From contig CAIQLE010000116.1 in NCBI GenBank assembly GCA_903872555.1, forward strand, positions 1-5,117: a stretch of DNA of 5,117 nt, read 5' to 3'. A model generated the notes under the pieces. That model saw only the letters and a program-made list of their open reading frames with translations, ran no database searches and was not told where the DNA came from. Position 1 is the stretch's first letter, and every line of letters begins with the position of its first letter. Below, in pieces: positions 1-5,117 of this stretch. The position numbers and the translations under genes were made by a program. The stretch is from an uncultured bacterium. Lineage in GTDB: Bacteria > Pseudomonadota > Gammaproteobacteria > Burkholderiales > Burkholderiaceae_D.

Positions 1-390
1 CATCCCCAACTCTTCGATCATTATGTGGCAGCACTGAATCAGCTGGCCCATGATGAACCTGCAGCGATCGTGCTGCGACGTTTTGAACTCGCCTTACTGA
101 AAGAAACCGGCGTTGCCGGCAGCCTGATCAAATCTGCACAAAGTGGTGTGGCGGTTGACCCCGAAGGCGTGTATGTCTTCGACCCTGAGCGCGGCCCGCG
201 TGTGGCGATGGCCAGTGATACGGCGCCTGCGGTTGCAGGCAAGACCCTGATCGATATGGAGGCCGGTGATTACACCGATGCCACCACACAGCAACAGAGT
301 AAATTTCTGATGCGTCACTTGCTGGCGCATCATCTGGGCGGCCTGCCATTGAATACGCGGCAGATCCTGATTGATCTGATGCAGCTGTAG
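1..390 (+). CDS. recO: DNA repair protein RecO, 3' partial (C-terminal part)
   Basis: RecO mediates loading of RecA onto SSB-coated single-stranded DNA in the RecFOR recombinational repair pathway, acting in the cytoplasm. The reading frame is open from base 1, so the gene starts upstream; 129 residues remain, about half of a usual RecO (roughly 240-270 residues). The visible part is the helical C-terminal domain. The segment LRRFELALLKETG matches the conserved FE..LL.E.G helix of the family, and HHLGGLPLNTRQIL near the end matches the conserved LGG.PL.SR tail. No cysteine is present, so a zinc-finger form of RecO is not indicated in this part. The in-frame GTG at 25 is internal and not a start. 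The stop is TAG at 388-390, which is also the first element of a hexanucleotide tandem array. The recO-pdxJ-acpS order, known from many proteobacteria, supports the identity. Confidence 0.93.
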   Translation, partial: HPQLFDHYVAALNQLAHDEPAAIVLRRFELALLKETGVAGSLIKSAQSGVAVDPEGVYVFDPERGPRVAMASDTAPAVAGKTLIDMEAGDYTDATTQQQSKFLMRHLLAHHLGGLPLNTRQILIDLMQL

Positions 391-429
391 CGTTAGCGTT
401 AGCGTTAGCGTTAGCGGTAGCGGTAGCTG
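388..429. repeat. Hexanucleotide tandem array beginning at the recO stop codon
   Basis: Seven consecutive 6-bp units are visible: TAGCGT four times (388-411), TAGCGG twice (412-423) and a degenerate TAGCTG (424-429). The first TAG is the recO stop codon and every later TAG is in the same frame, so gain or loss of whole units leaves RecO unchanged. The array lies outside coding sequence. No function is known to me; slipped-strand growth of a short seed is the simplest origin. Confidence 0.95.
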
Positions 430-441
430 TATTTGAAAATA

Positions 442-465
442 AAACTGAATCTGAAACTGAATCTG
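442..465. repeat. Perfect 12-bp tandem duplication (AAACTGAATCTG x2)
   Basis: The unit AAACTGAATCTG occurs twice head to tail, at 442-453 and 454-465. Each unit is itself two near-identical hexamers (AAACTG and AATCTG), so this array has a 6-bp period like the one just upstream, with unrelated sequence. It lies in the recO-pdxJ gap. The -35-like CTGAAA of the candidate pdxJ promoter spans the junction of the two copies. Confidence 0.93.
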
Positions 466-480
466 TTTACATCCTAAAAT
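451..480 (+). promoter_or_regulatory. Candidate sigma-70-type promoter for pdxJ-acpS-nagZ
   Basis: A -10-like TAAAAT (475-480, five of six consensus bases) is preceded after 18 bp by a -35-like CTGAAA (451-456, four of six). It lies in AT-rich DNA in an otherwise GC-rich window. Transcription would start near 487, giving a leader of about 30 nt before pdxJ. The match is modest and such hexamers arise by chance in AT-rich gaps. The 125-bp gap after recO, followed by tightly overlapping genes, is compatible with an extra promoter here, but read-through from upstream of recO is equally possible. Confidence 0.35.
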
Positions 481-515
481 AATAAAAATCTTCATCATCT
501 TGAGCATTCACTGAC

Positions 516-1280
516 ATGAGTTTTCTGCAACCTCACGGCCCCGGCCTGGATCTGGGCGTCAATATCGATCACGTCGCCACCTTGCGCAATGCGCGTGGCA
601 CCGTCTATCCCGATCCCTTGCAAGCCGCACTGCTGGCCGAGCAGGCCGGTGCTGATGCGATTACTTTGCATCTGCGTGAAGACCGCCGCCACATCAAAGA
701 TGCTGATGTAGAAGCGATACGTCCGCGCCTGAGTACGCGCATGAATCTGGAATCGGCTGTGACCGAAGAGATGCTGGATTTCGCCTGCCGCATTCAGCCA
801 CAAGATGTCTGTCTGGTGCCCGAGCGCCGGCATGAAGTCACCACCGAAGGTGGATTGGATGTCGTTCGATTTTTTGACGAAGTCAGTCAGGCCTGCACAC
901 GATTGCAGCAGCAGGGCATACGCGTCTCACTTTTTATTGATGCCGATGCAGAACAGATCAGAGCCGCTGCCGAAGCCGGTGCGCCTGTGATTGAATTACA
1001 TACTGGTCGCTATGCTGACGCCATAGGTGAAGCGCAAGCGCTTGAACTGCAGCGCATCCGTGAGGGCGTGAGCGCCGGTGTCAAAGCTGGCTTGAAAGTG
1101 AATGCCGGTCATGGACTGCATTACACCAATGTGCAGGCCATCGCCGCCATACAAGACATCAGTGAACTCAATATTGGCCACGCTATCGTTGCGCAGGCCG
1201 TGTTCGTGGGCTGGGAAGTGGCTGTGCGTGACATGAAAGCCATCATGATCAAGGCGCGTCTGGAGGCGATGCGTCCATGA
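516..1280 (+). CDS. pdxJ: Pyridoxine 5'-phosphate synthase PdxJ
   Basis: PdxJ condenses 1-deoxy-D-xylulose 5-phosphate with 3-amino-2-oxopropyl phosphate to give pyridoxine 5'-phosphate, the ring-closing step of the DXP-dependent vitamin B6 pathway. It is a cytosolic TIM-barrel enzyme. The 254-residue length is normal. Motifs seen: [17 protein letters not shown] at residues 13-29 (Asn16, Asp18, Arg27 line the active site in the family), HLREDRRHI at 52-60 with the acid/base His52, TRMNLE ending in Glu79, TTEGGLDV at 109-116, and KVNAGHGL at 194-201 with His199. The ATG at 516 fits the short leader usual before the LGVNIDH motif. No strong Shine-Dalgarno sequence precedes it; TTGAG at 500-504 is the best candidate and is weak. 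The last four bases overlap acpS (ATGA), indicating cotranscription and translational coupling. Confidence 0.97.
   Translation: MSFLQPHGPGLDLGVNIDHVATLRNARGTVYPDPLQAALLAEQAGADAITLHLREDRRHIKDADVEAIRPRLSTRMNLESAVTEEMLDFACRIQPQDVCLVPERRHEVTTEGGLDVVRFFDEVSQACTRLQQQGIRVSLFIDADAEQIRAAAEAGAPVIELHTGRYADAIGEAQALELQRIREGVSAGVKAGLKVNAGHGLHYTNVQAIAAIQDISELNIGHAIVAQAVFVGWEVAVRDMKAIMIKARLEAMRP
1262..1266 (+). promoter_or_regulatory. Shine-Dalgarno GGAGG for acpS, inside pdxJ
   Basis: GGAGG lies 10 bp before the acpS ATG at 1277, within the last codons of pdxJ. It is the strongest Shine-Dalgarno match ahead of any gene start in the window and supports the ATGA overlap start for acpS. Confidence 0.7.
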
Positions 1281-1669
1281 TCTTTGGCATAGGCACCGAC
1301 ATCATTCGCATACCGCGTATAGAAGCGGCGCTGGCGCGCCATGGTGATCGCTTTGCCGCAAAGATTCTCGGTCCGCAGGAAATGGAAAAATACCTGCGCC
1401 GCAAAGCCAAGGTCCAAGCGCGCGGGATTCGTTTTCTGGCGACGCGTTTTGCTGCCAAAGAAGCCTTTTCTAAAGCCATAGGTCTGGGCATGCACATGCC
1501 CATGACCTGGCGTGCAGTGCAATTTTTAAATGCCCCCAGCGGCAAGCCGACAGTCGTTACCAGTGGTGCATTAACTGAATTCATGCAGTCGCATGGAATC
1601 GCAGCGCAAGTGTCGCTGACAGATGAGGCAGAATACGCCGTTGCTTTCGTGATCGTGGAGAAAATATGA
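1277..1669 (+). CDS. acpS: Holo-[acyl-carrier-protein] synthase AcpS
   Basis: AcpS transfers the 4'-phosphopantetheine arm from coenzyme A to the conserved serine of apo acyl carrier protein, activating it for fatty acid synthesis. It is a small cytosolic enzyme, a trimer in characterised members. The 130-residue length is typical. The N-terminal GIGTDII (residues 4-10) carries magnesium-binding Asp8, and [11 protein letters not shown] (57-67) carries the second metal ligand Glu62. The C-terminal [17 protein letters not shown] matches the closing strand of the family. The start is the ATG that overlaps the pdxJ stop (ATGA, 1277-1280), backed by GGAGG ten bases upstream. The end overlaps nagZ in the same way (ATGA, 1666-1669). 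The gene also contains a strong potential RNA hairpin at 1480-1508. Pairing with pdxJ is conserved in proteobacteria. Confidence 0.97.
   Translation: MIFGIGTDIIRIPRIEAALARHGDRFAAKILGPQEMEKYLRRKAKVQARGIRFLATRFAAKEAFSKAIGLGMHMPMTWRAVQFLNAPSGKPTVVTSGALTEFMQSHGIAAQVSLTDEAEYAVAFVIVEKI
1480..1508 (+). other. Potential RNA hairpin inside acpS
   Basis: Bases 1480-1491 can pair with 1496-1508 around a 4-nt loop GCAC (1492-1495). The inner perfect stem is TGGGCAT/ATGCCCA, the outer is AGGTC/GACCT, and a single T bulges at 1503. That makes 12 base pairs in all. It lies wholly within codons for the segment [11 protein letters not shown], where the repeated Met codons create much of the symmetry. No T-run follows, so it is not a terminator. 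Any biological role is unproven. Confidence 0.5.
1656..1660 (+). promoter_or_regulatory. Shine-Dalgarno TGGAG for nagZ, inside acpS
   Basis: TGGAG ends 5 bp before the ATG at 1666 and 8 bp before a second in-frame ATG at 1669. The wider spacing to 1669 is closer to the usual optimum, so the true start could be either; the proteins differ by one methionine. Confidence 0.55.
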
Positions 1670-2703
1670 TGCAAAAAACCATGCCGCTCGGCCCCGTCAT
1701 GCTGGATGTCGTCGGCACCACACTGGATGCCGATGATCTGCGTCGCATACGTGACCCCCTGACCGGTGGCGTGATTCTGTTTGCACGCAACTACACTGAC
1801 CGTGCCCAGCTGACCGCCTTATGTGCAGCGATTCATGCTGCACGTCCGGGAGTGCTGATTGCAGTCGATCATGAAGGCGGTCGTGTACAGCGCTTCAAGA
1901 CCGATGGTTTCACCCGCCTGCCTGCCATGAGAAAACTCGGTGAGCTGTGGGACAAAGACGTACTGGAGTCCTGCAAGGCAGCCACTGCGCTGGGCTATGT
2001 GCTGGCAGCTGAATTACGTGCCTGCGGTGTTGATCTCTCATTTACCCCCGTGCTGGATCTGGACTATGGTCCTTCCGAAGTGATAGGCGATCGTGCTTTC
2101 CATCGTGATCCGCGCGTCGTCACCATGCTCGCCAAAAATATCAATCATGGCCTGATGCTGGCCGGCATGGCCAATTGCGGCAAGCATTTCCCCGGCCATG
2201 GTTTTGTGGCGGCTGATTCTCATATCGCCATTCCTGTGGATGAACGCGATCCTAAAGATATCCTTAAAGAAGATGCTGCACCTTATGGCTGGCTGGGCAT
2301 GAGCCTGTCCGCCGTGATGCCGGCGCATGTGATCTATCCCAAGTTCGACAAGCATCCCGCAGGCTTCTCAAAAAAATGGCTCACCCTCTTGCGCAAAGAT
2401 CTGGGTTTTGAAGGTGTGATCTTCAGCGATGATTTGTCGATGGAAGGTGCCAGTGTGGCGGGCAGTGTGGTGCAGGGCGCGCATGCTGCGCTGTCTGCCG
2501 GTTGCGATATGGTGCTGGTCTGTAACTCGCCTGAGAAAGCCGATGAGTTACTGCAGGGGCTGGATGCTTCCGTCAGTATCGATGCCCAGCGTTCGGCTGA
2601 TCGCATTGCTGCATTGGTCCCTATAGGTACAGCAAAAAACTGGCAAAGCCTGCAAGCAGATCCGGTTTATCAGGCTGCCCTCACATTGCTGCAAACTTTA
2701 TAG
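1666..2703 (+). CDS. nagZ: Beta-N-acetylhexosaminidase NagZ (glycoside hydrolase family 3)
   Basis: NagZ removes the non-reducing GlcNAc from anhydromuropeptides imported during peptidoglycan recycling, in the cytoplasm. In many Gram-negatives its product is the muropeptide signal for AmpC beta-lactamase induction. The 345 residues make a single GH3 TIM-barrel with no signal peptide, as expected. Motifs: [11 protein letters not shown] (33-43), substrate-site DHEGGRVQR (68-76), KHFPGHG (173-179) followed by Asp184-Ser-His186, the Asp-His dyad acting as general acid/base in the family, and [10 protein letters not shown] (253-262), whose Asp255 is the expected nucleophile. Start: ATG 1666 overlaps the acpS stop (ATGA); ATG 1669 is an equally possible initiator. 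In E. coli nagZ is elsewhere; its place after acpS is a betaproteobacterial arrangement as far as I recall. The gene is followed by a 91-bp gap before uvrC. Confidence 0.96.
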   Translation: MMQKTMPLGPVMLDVVGTTLDADDLRRIRDPLTGGVILFARNYTDRAQLTALCAAIHAARPGVLIAVDHEGGRVQRFKTDGFTRLPAMRKLGELWDKDVLESCKAATALGYVLAAELRACGVDLSFTPVLDLDYGPSEVIGDRAFHRDPRVVTMLAKNINHGLMLAGMANCGKHFPGHGFVAADSHIAIPVDERDPKDILKEDAAPYGWLGMSLSAVMPAHVIYPKFDKHPAGFSKKWLTLLRKDLGFEGVIFSDDLSMEGASVAGSVVQGAHAALSAGCDMVLVCNSPEKADELLQGLDASVSIDAQRSADRIAALVPIGTAKNWQSLQADPVYQAALTLLQTL

Positions 2704-2705
2704 GA

Positions 2706-2770
2706 CGGGCAGGGCGCAGCACGGTGTAAATGGATGATGAACTACGCATTCCATCCTTAGCGCTCGCCCG
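2706..2770 (+). other. Imperfect stem-loop in the nagZ-uvrC gap
   Basis: CGGGC (2706-2710) pairs with GCCCG (2766-2770), and GGGCGC (2712-2717) pairs with GCGCTC (2760-2765) with one G-U pair. A2711 is bulged, giving about 11 base pairs closing a 42-nt interior. The interior can form a smaller stem, ATGGA (2730-2734) with TCCAT (2750-2754). A pyrimidine-rich stretch CTCTTCCTTT (2771-2780) follows, but there is no clean T-run. It could be a weak terminator or attenuator after nagZ, a leader structure of uvrC, or chance. Confidence 0.35.
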
Positions 2771-2782
2771 CTCTTCCTTTCA

Positions 2783-2794
2783 GACTTATAAGTC
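2783..2794. repeat. Perfect 12-bp palindrome abutting the uvrC start codon
   Basis: GACTTATAAGTC reads the same on both strands and ends one base before the uvrC ATG at 2795, where a Shine-Dalgarno sequence would normally sit. In DNA it could be an operator half-site pair; in RNA it is a self-complementary stretch with little room for a hairpin loop. A 12-bp palindrome is expected about once by chance in 5 kb, so only its position makes it notable. Confidence 0.6.
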
Positions 2795-4693
2795 ATGTCC
2801 GATACCGACACCCCGCACGATGTGCCGCAGCAGCCAGAAAATCAGACGGATGCAGCCGCTGTGCGGGCGGCGCTGCTGGCCGAAGTCGCACGCCTGCCGG
2901 GCTTGCCCGGTGTGTATCGTTATTTTGATGCGCAAGACAAGCTGCTGTATGTAGGCAAGGCACGTGACCTGAAAAAACGCGTCACCAGTTATTTTCAAAA
3001 AAATCTGCCCAGTCCGCGCACGGCCATGATGGTCGAGCGCATCGCGCGCATGGAAACTACGGTCACGCGCAGTGAAGCTGAAGCACTGCTACTTGAGAGC
3101 AATCTCATCAAGACCCAGCAGCCGCGCTTCAATATTCTCTTCCGTGATGACAAGTCCTATCCTTACCTGAAGCTTTCAGGGGGTGAATTTCCGCGCATGG
3201 CCTACTACCGTGGCGCAGTGGATAAGAAGAATCAATACTTCGGTCCTTTCCCCAGTGCCTGGGCTGTGAAGGAATCGATGCAGATACTGCAAAAGATTTT
3301 CTTGCTGCGCACCTGCGAAGATTCGGTCTATGCCAATCGCACCCGGCCTTGTCTGCTGCATCAGATTCATCGCTGTAGCGGCCCCTGCGTCAATCTGATC
3401 AGCAAAGAAGATTACGCTGTTGATGTCGATAATGCCGCCCACTTTCTGCGCGGCCGTCAGTCCGAACTCATGGCAACGCTGGAGAAAAAAATGCAGGCCT
3501 TTGCCGCAGAGCTGAAATTCGAGCAGGCTGCTCTGGTGCGCAATCAAATCTCTGCACTCTCGCGTGTGCTGCATCAGCAGAGTATGGAAACCATCAGTGA
3601 ATCGGATATCGACATCATTGCCGTGGTGGTGCAGGGTGGCCGTGCCTGCGTCAATCTGGCCATGGTGCGCGGTGGACGACATTTGGGAGACCGGGCGTAT
3701 TTCCCTACCCAAGTTGATATGGCGCTGATCGCGGCCGATGGTGCTGTGGATGTTGAAGTCTTGAAGGCTTTCCTCGCCCAGCACTACATCGACAAATTTA
3801 CACCGCCGACACTGATCGTTAATCTTGAGCTGGATGAACCCGAACTCATGCTGGCCCTGATGGAGCAATGCGGCCACCGCATACAACTTTTATTTCAGCC
3901 GCAGGGCCAGCGCCGCCACTGGCAAGAGATGGCGGCCAAAGGCGCAGAGCTTGCCCTTGCACGTCTCTTGTCCGAACAAGGATCGCAACAGGCACGTACA
4001 CGTGCCTTGCTCGATACCATGGGCATGGACGTGGCAGACATCGATACCTTACGTATCGAATGTTTCGACATCAGTCACACCCAGGGCGAGGCCACACAGG
4101 CGTCCTGCGTGGTGTATCACCATCATCAAATGCAAAGCAGTGAATACCGGCGCTACAACATCAACGACATCACGCCTGGCGATGATTACGCCGCTATGCG
4201 TCAGGTGCTGACCCGGCGCTATGAGAAAGTCGCCAACAGTGAAGGCATCATGCCCGATCTGGTGCTGATCGACGGTGGCAAAGGACAGGTCGAGATCGCG
4301 CGTCAGGTATTAGCCGAGCTAGGGCTGGATATTGGTCTGATCGTGGGCGTCGCCAAAGGCGAGGGACGCAAGGTCGGACTCGAGACCCTGATCTTTGCCG
4401 ATGGCAGGACAGCACTGGAGCTGGGCAAGGAATCCGCTGCCCTGATGCTGATAGCCCAGATCCGCGACGAGGCGCATCGCTTCGCCATCACAGGCATGCG
4501 CGCCAAGCGGGCCAAGGCGCGGCAGGCCTCGCGGCTGGAAGAGATCGAAGGCATCGGTGCCAAGCGCCGCCAGAAGCTGCTGGCGCGCTTTGGCGGCTTG
4601 CGCGGCGTGTCCGATGCCAGTGTCGAAGAGCTGGCCTCAGTCGACGGCATCTCGCGTCAACTGGCAGAAGACATTTACCGGCAATTACATTAA
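2795..4693 (+). CDS. uvrC: Excinuclease ABC subunit C (UvrC)
   Basis: UvrC makes both incisions around bulky DNA lesions in nucleotide excision repair, recruited by the UvrB-DNA complex. The 632 residues contain every expected part. The GIY-YIG nuclease (3' incision) spans about 35-115, with GVY at 39-41, YVG at 52-54 and Arg57. Cys174, Cys186, Cys194 and Cys198 (CX11CX7CX3C) match the cluster reported to bind 4Fe-4S in E. coli UvrC. The UVR domain that contacts UvrB lies around 226-261 ([12 protein letters not shown]). The RNase H-like nuclease (5' incision) shows FDISHT with Asp425, GDDYAAM with Asp464, IDGGKGQ with Asp493 and DEAHRF with His561. Tandem helix-hairpin-helix motifs fill the last 55 residues ([19 protein letters not shown]). 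The start at 2795 leaves a polar leader of about 30 residues before the nuclease; there is no clear Shine-Dalgarno, and GTG at 2861 (residue 23) is an alternative. Confidence 0.97.
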   Translation: MSDTDTPHDVPQQPENQTDAAAVRAALLAEVARLPGLPGVYRYFDAQDKLLYVGKARDLKKRVTSYFQKNLPSPRTAMMVERIARMETTVTRSEAEALLLESNLIKTQQPRFNILFRDDKSYPYLKLSGGEFPRMAYYRGAVDKKNQYFGPFPSAWAVKESMQILQKIFLLRTCEDSVYANRTRPCLLHQIHRCSGPCVNLISKEDYAVDVDNAAHFLRGRQSELMATLEKKMQAFAAELKFEQAALVRNQISALSRVLHQQSMETISESDIDIIAVVVQGGRACVNLAMVRGGRHLGDRAYFPTQVDMALIAADGAVDVEVLKAFLAQHYIDKFTPPTLIVNLELDEPELMLALMEQCGHRIQLLFQPQGQRRHWQEMAAKGAELALARLLSEQGSQQARTRALLDTMGMDVADIDTLRIECFDISHTQGEATQASCVVYHHHQMQSSEYRRYNINDITPGDDYAAMRQVLTRRYEKVANSEGIMPDLVLIDGGKGQVEIARQVLAELGLDIGLIVGVAKGEGRKVGLETLIFADGRTALELGKESAALMLIAQIRDEAHRFAITGMRAKRAKARQASRLEEIEGIGAKRRQKLLARFGGLRGVSDASVEELASVDGISRQLAEDIYRQLH

Positions 4694-4735
4694 AGTTGTT
4701 CCAAGAATTTCAGATAGGTCTCAGCCGCTATCCCG

Positions 4736-4741
4736 TAAAAT
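4736..4741 (+). promoter_or_regulatory. Possible -10 element just before pgsA
   Basis: TAAAAT, five of six bases of the sigma-70 -10 consensus, ends 7 bp before the pgsA ATG. I see no convincing -35 hexamer at 16-18 bp spacing (the best are GATAGG or AGATAG). If real, transcription would begin almost at the start codon, giving a leaderless or nearly leaderless message. That is consistent with the missing Shine-Dalgarno sequence. Otherwise pgsA is read from the uvrC transcript across a 55-bp gap. Confidence 0.25.
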
Positions 4742-4748
4742 ACAGACC

Positions 4749-5117
4749 ATGCCCTTTAATATTCCCATCCTGCTCACCTGGCTGCGCGTTGCGCTGATAC
4801 CGCTGGTCGTTGGTGTCTTCTTTTTACCTGCGGACTGGATGTCGGAGTATGAACGCGGCCTCTCAGCCACCATCATCTTTGTGGTTGCCGCACTGACGGA
4901 CTGGTTTGATGGCTATCTGGCGCGGCGCTGGAATCAAACCTCTTCATTTGGCGCTTTTCTCGATCCCGTGGCAGACAAGCTGATGGTGGCGGGCGCTTTG
5001 CTGCTGCTGGTGCAGCTGGGTCGCACGAATGCCATCATTGCCTTCGTCATCATCGGCCGTGAAATTGCGATCACTGCCTTGCGTGAATGGATGGCGCAGA
5101 TAGGCGCATCAAAATCG
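4749..5117 (+). CDS. pgsA: CDP-diacylglycerol--glycerol-3-phosphate 3-phosphatidyltransferase PgsA, 5' part
   Basis: PgsA transfers the phosphatidyl group from CDP-diacylglycerol to glycerol 3-phosphate, making phosphatidylglycerol phosphate, the first committed step to phosphatidylglycerol and cardiolipin. It is an inner-membrane enzyme. The window holds the first 123 residues, about two thirds of the usual 180-200; the frame is still open at the last base. The N-terminus MPFNIPILLTWLRVALIP matches the family opening (N.P..LT..R). The full CDP-alcohol phosphotransferase signature DGX2ARX8GX3DX3D is present at residues 54-76: Asp54, Gly55, Ala58, Arg59, Gly68, Asp72, Asp76, plus the preceding Asp51. 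Hydrophobic membrane segments occur at about 7-26, 38-50, 78-90 and 96-104. ATG 4749 gives the expected N-terminus, although no Shine-Dalgarno precedes it. uvrC-pgsA linkage is also found in E. coli. Confidence 0.95.
   Translation, partial: MPFNIPILLTWLRVALIPLVVGVFFLPADWMSEYERGLSATIIFVVAALTDWFDGYLARRWNQTSSFGAFLDPVADKLMVAGALLLLVQLGRTNAIIAFVIIGREIAITALREWMAQIGASKS

Noticed and set aside
25..27. GTG as a recO start codon
   Set aside because: The frame stays open to base 1 with RecO-like residues upstream, so the gene continues before the window.
388..429. Telomere-like or CRISPR-like reading of the TAGCGT array
   Set aside because: Units are contiguous with no spacers and number only seven in a chromosomal operon context, so a simple microsatellite is the right description.
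94..507. 137-residue minus-strand reading frame across recO and the repeats
   Set aside because: It is antisense to clear recO sequence, and its Leu-Thr and Gln-Ile runs come only from translating the tandem arrays. It shows no recognisable domain.
391..515. Rho-independent terminator after recO
   Set aside because: I found no GC-rich stem followed by a T-run on the plus strand in this gap.
2730..2954. 74-residue plus-strand frame starting in the nagZ-uvrC gap
   Set aside because: Most of it overlaps the uvrC N-terminus in another frame, it has no Shine-Dalgarno, and the translation has no recognisable features.
3166..3180. Short inverted repeat CCTGAA-GCT-TTCAGG inside uvrC
   Set aside because: A 6-bp stem in coding DNA of this length is expected by chance and encodes conserved UvrC residues.
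3176..3886. 236-residue minus-strand reading frame inside uvrC
   Set aside because: It lies wholly opposite conserved UvrC domains; its length is explained by GC-rich codon bias, and the His/Gln-rich translation resembles no family I know.
3990..4007. Inverted repeat AGGCACG-TACA-CGTGCCT inside uvrC
   Set aside because: It is a 7-bp stem explained by codons for Ala-Arg-Thr-Arg-Ala in a conserved protein segment; no T-run and no sign of regulation.

Overview
This window is a stretch of bacterial housekeeping chromosome, with every gene on the plus strand in this order: recO (3' part) - pdxJ - acpS - nagZ - uvrC - pgsA (5' part). The protein sequences resemble those I remember from Burkholderiales, and Oxalobacteraceae-type betaproteobacteria in particular. 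Examples are the NagZ opening [11 protein letters not shown] and the UvrC stretches around [12 protein letters not shown] and [13 protein letters not shown]. The recO-pdxJ-acpS order is shared widely among proteobacteria. Placing nagZ after acpS, with uvrC-pgsA following, fits betaproteobacteria. Taxonomy is inferred from memory of these families, not from a search.

Layout. Bases 1-390 are the end of recO (recombinational repair). Bases 391-515 are a 125-bp non-coding gap with two adjacent short tandem arrays: a hexanucleotide array whose first unit contains the recO stop codon, and a 12-bp perfect duplication. A candidate promoter follows. Bases 516-2703 are a tightly packed block, pdxJ-acpS-nagZ, joined by two ATGA start/stop overlaps, so the three are almost certainly cotranscribed and translationally coupled. 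Bases 2704-2794 are a 91-bp gap with an imperfect stem-loop and a perfect 12-bp palindrome touching the uvrC start codon. Bases 2795-4693 are full-length uvrC. Bases 4694-4748 are a short gap with a -10-like TAAAAT just before pgsA, which begins at 4749 and runs off the window.

How the genes relate. The block mixes DNA repair (recO, uvrC), cofactor and carrier-protein maturation (pdxJ for pyridoxine phosphate, acpS for holo-ACP), cell-wall recycling (nagZ) and phospholipid synthesis (pgsA). AcpS and PgsA both serve membrane lipid supply. The others share location more than a pathway.

I found no mobile element, CRISPR array, RNA gene, defence system or undescribed multi-gene system. All protein-coding capacity is explained by six recognisable families. 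The points worth a second look are in the intergenic DNA: the recO-pdxJ tandem arrays, the structures ahead of uvrC, and a possibly leaderless pgsA start.
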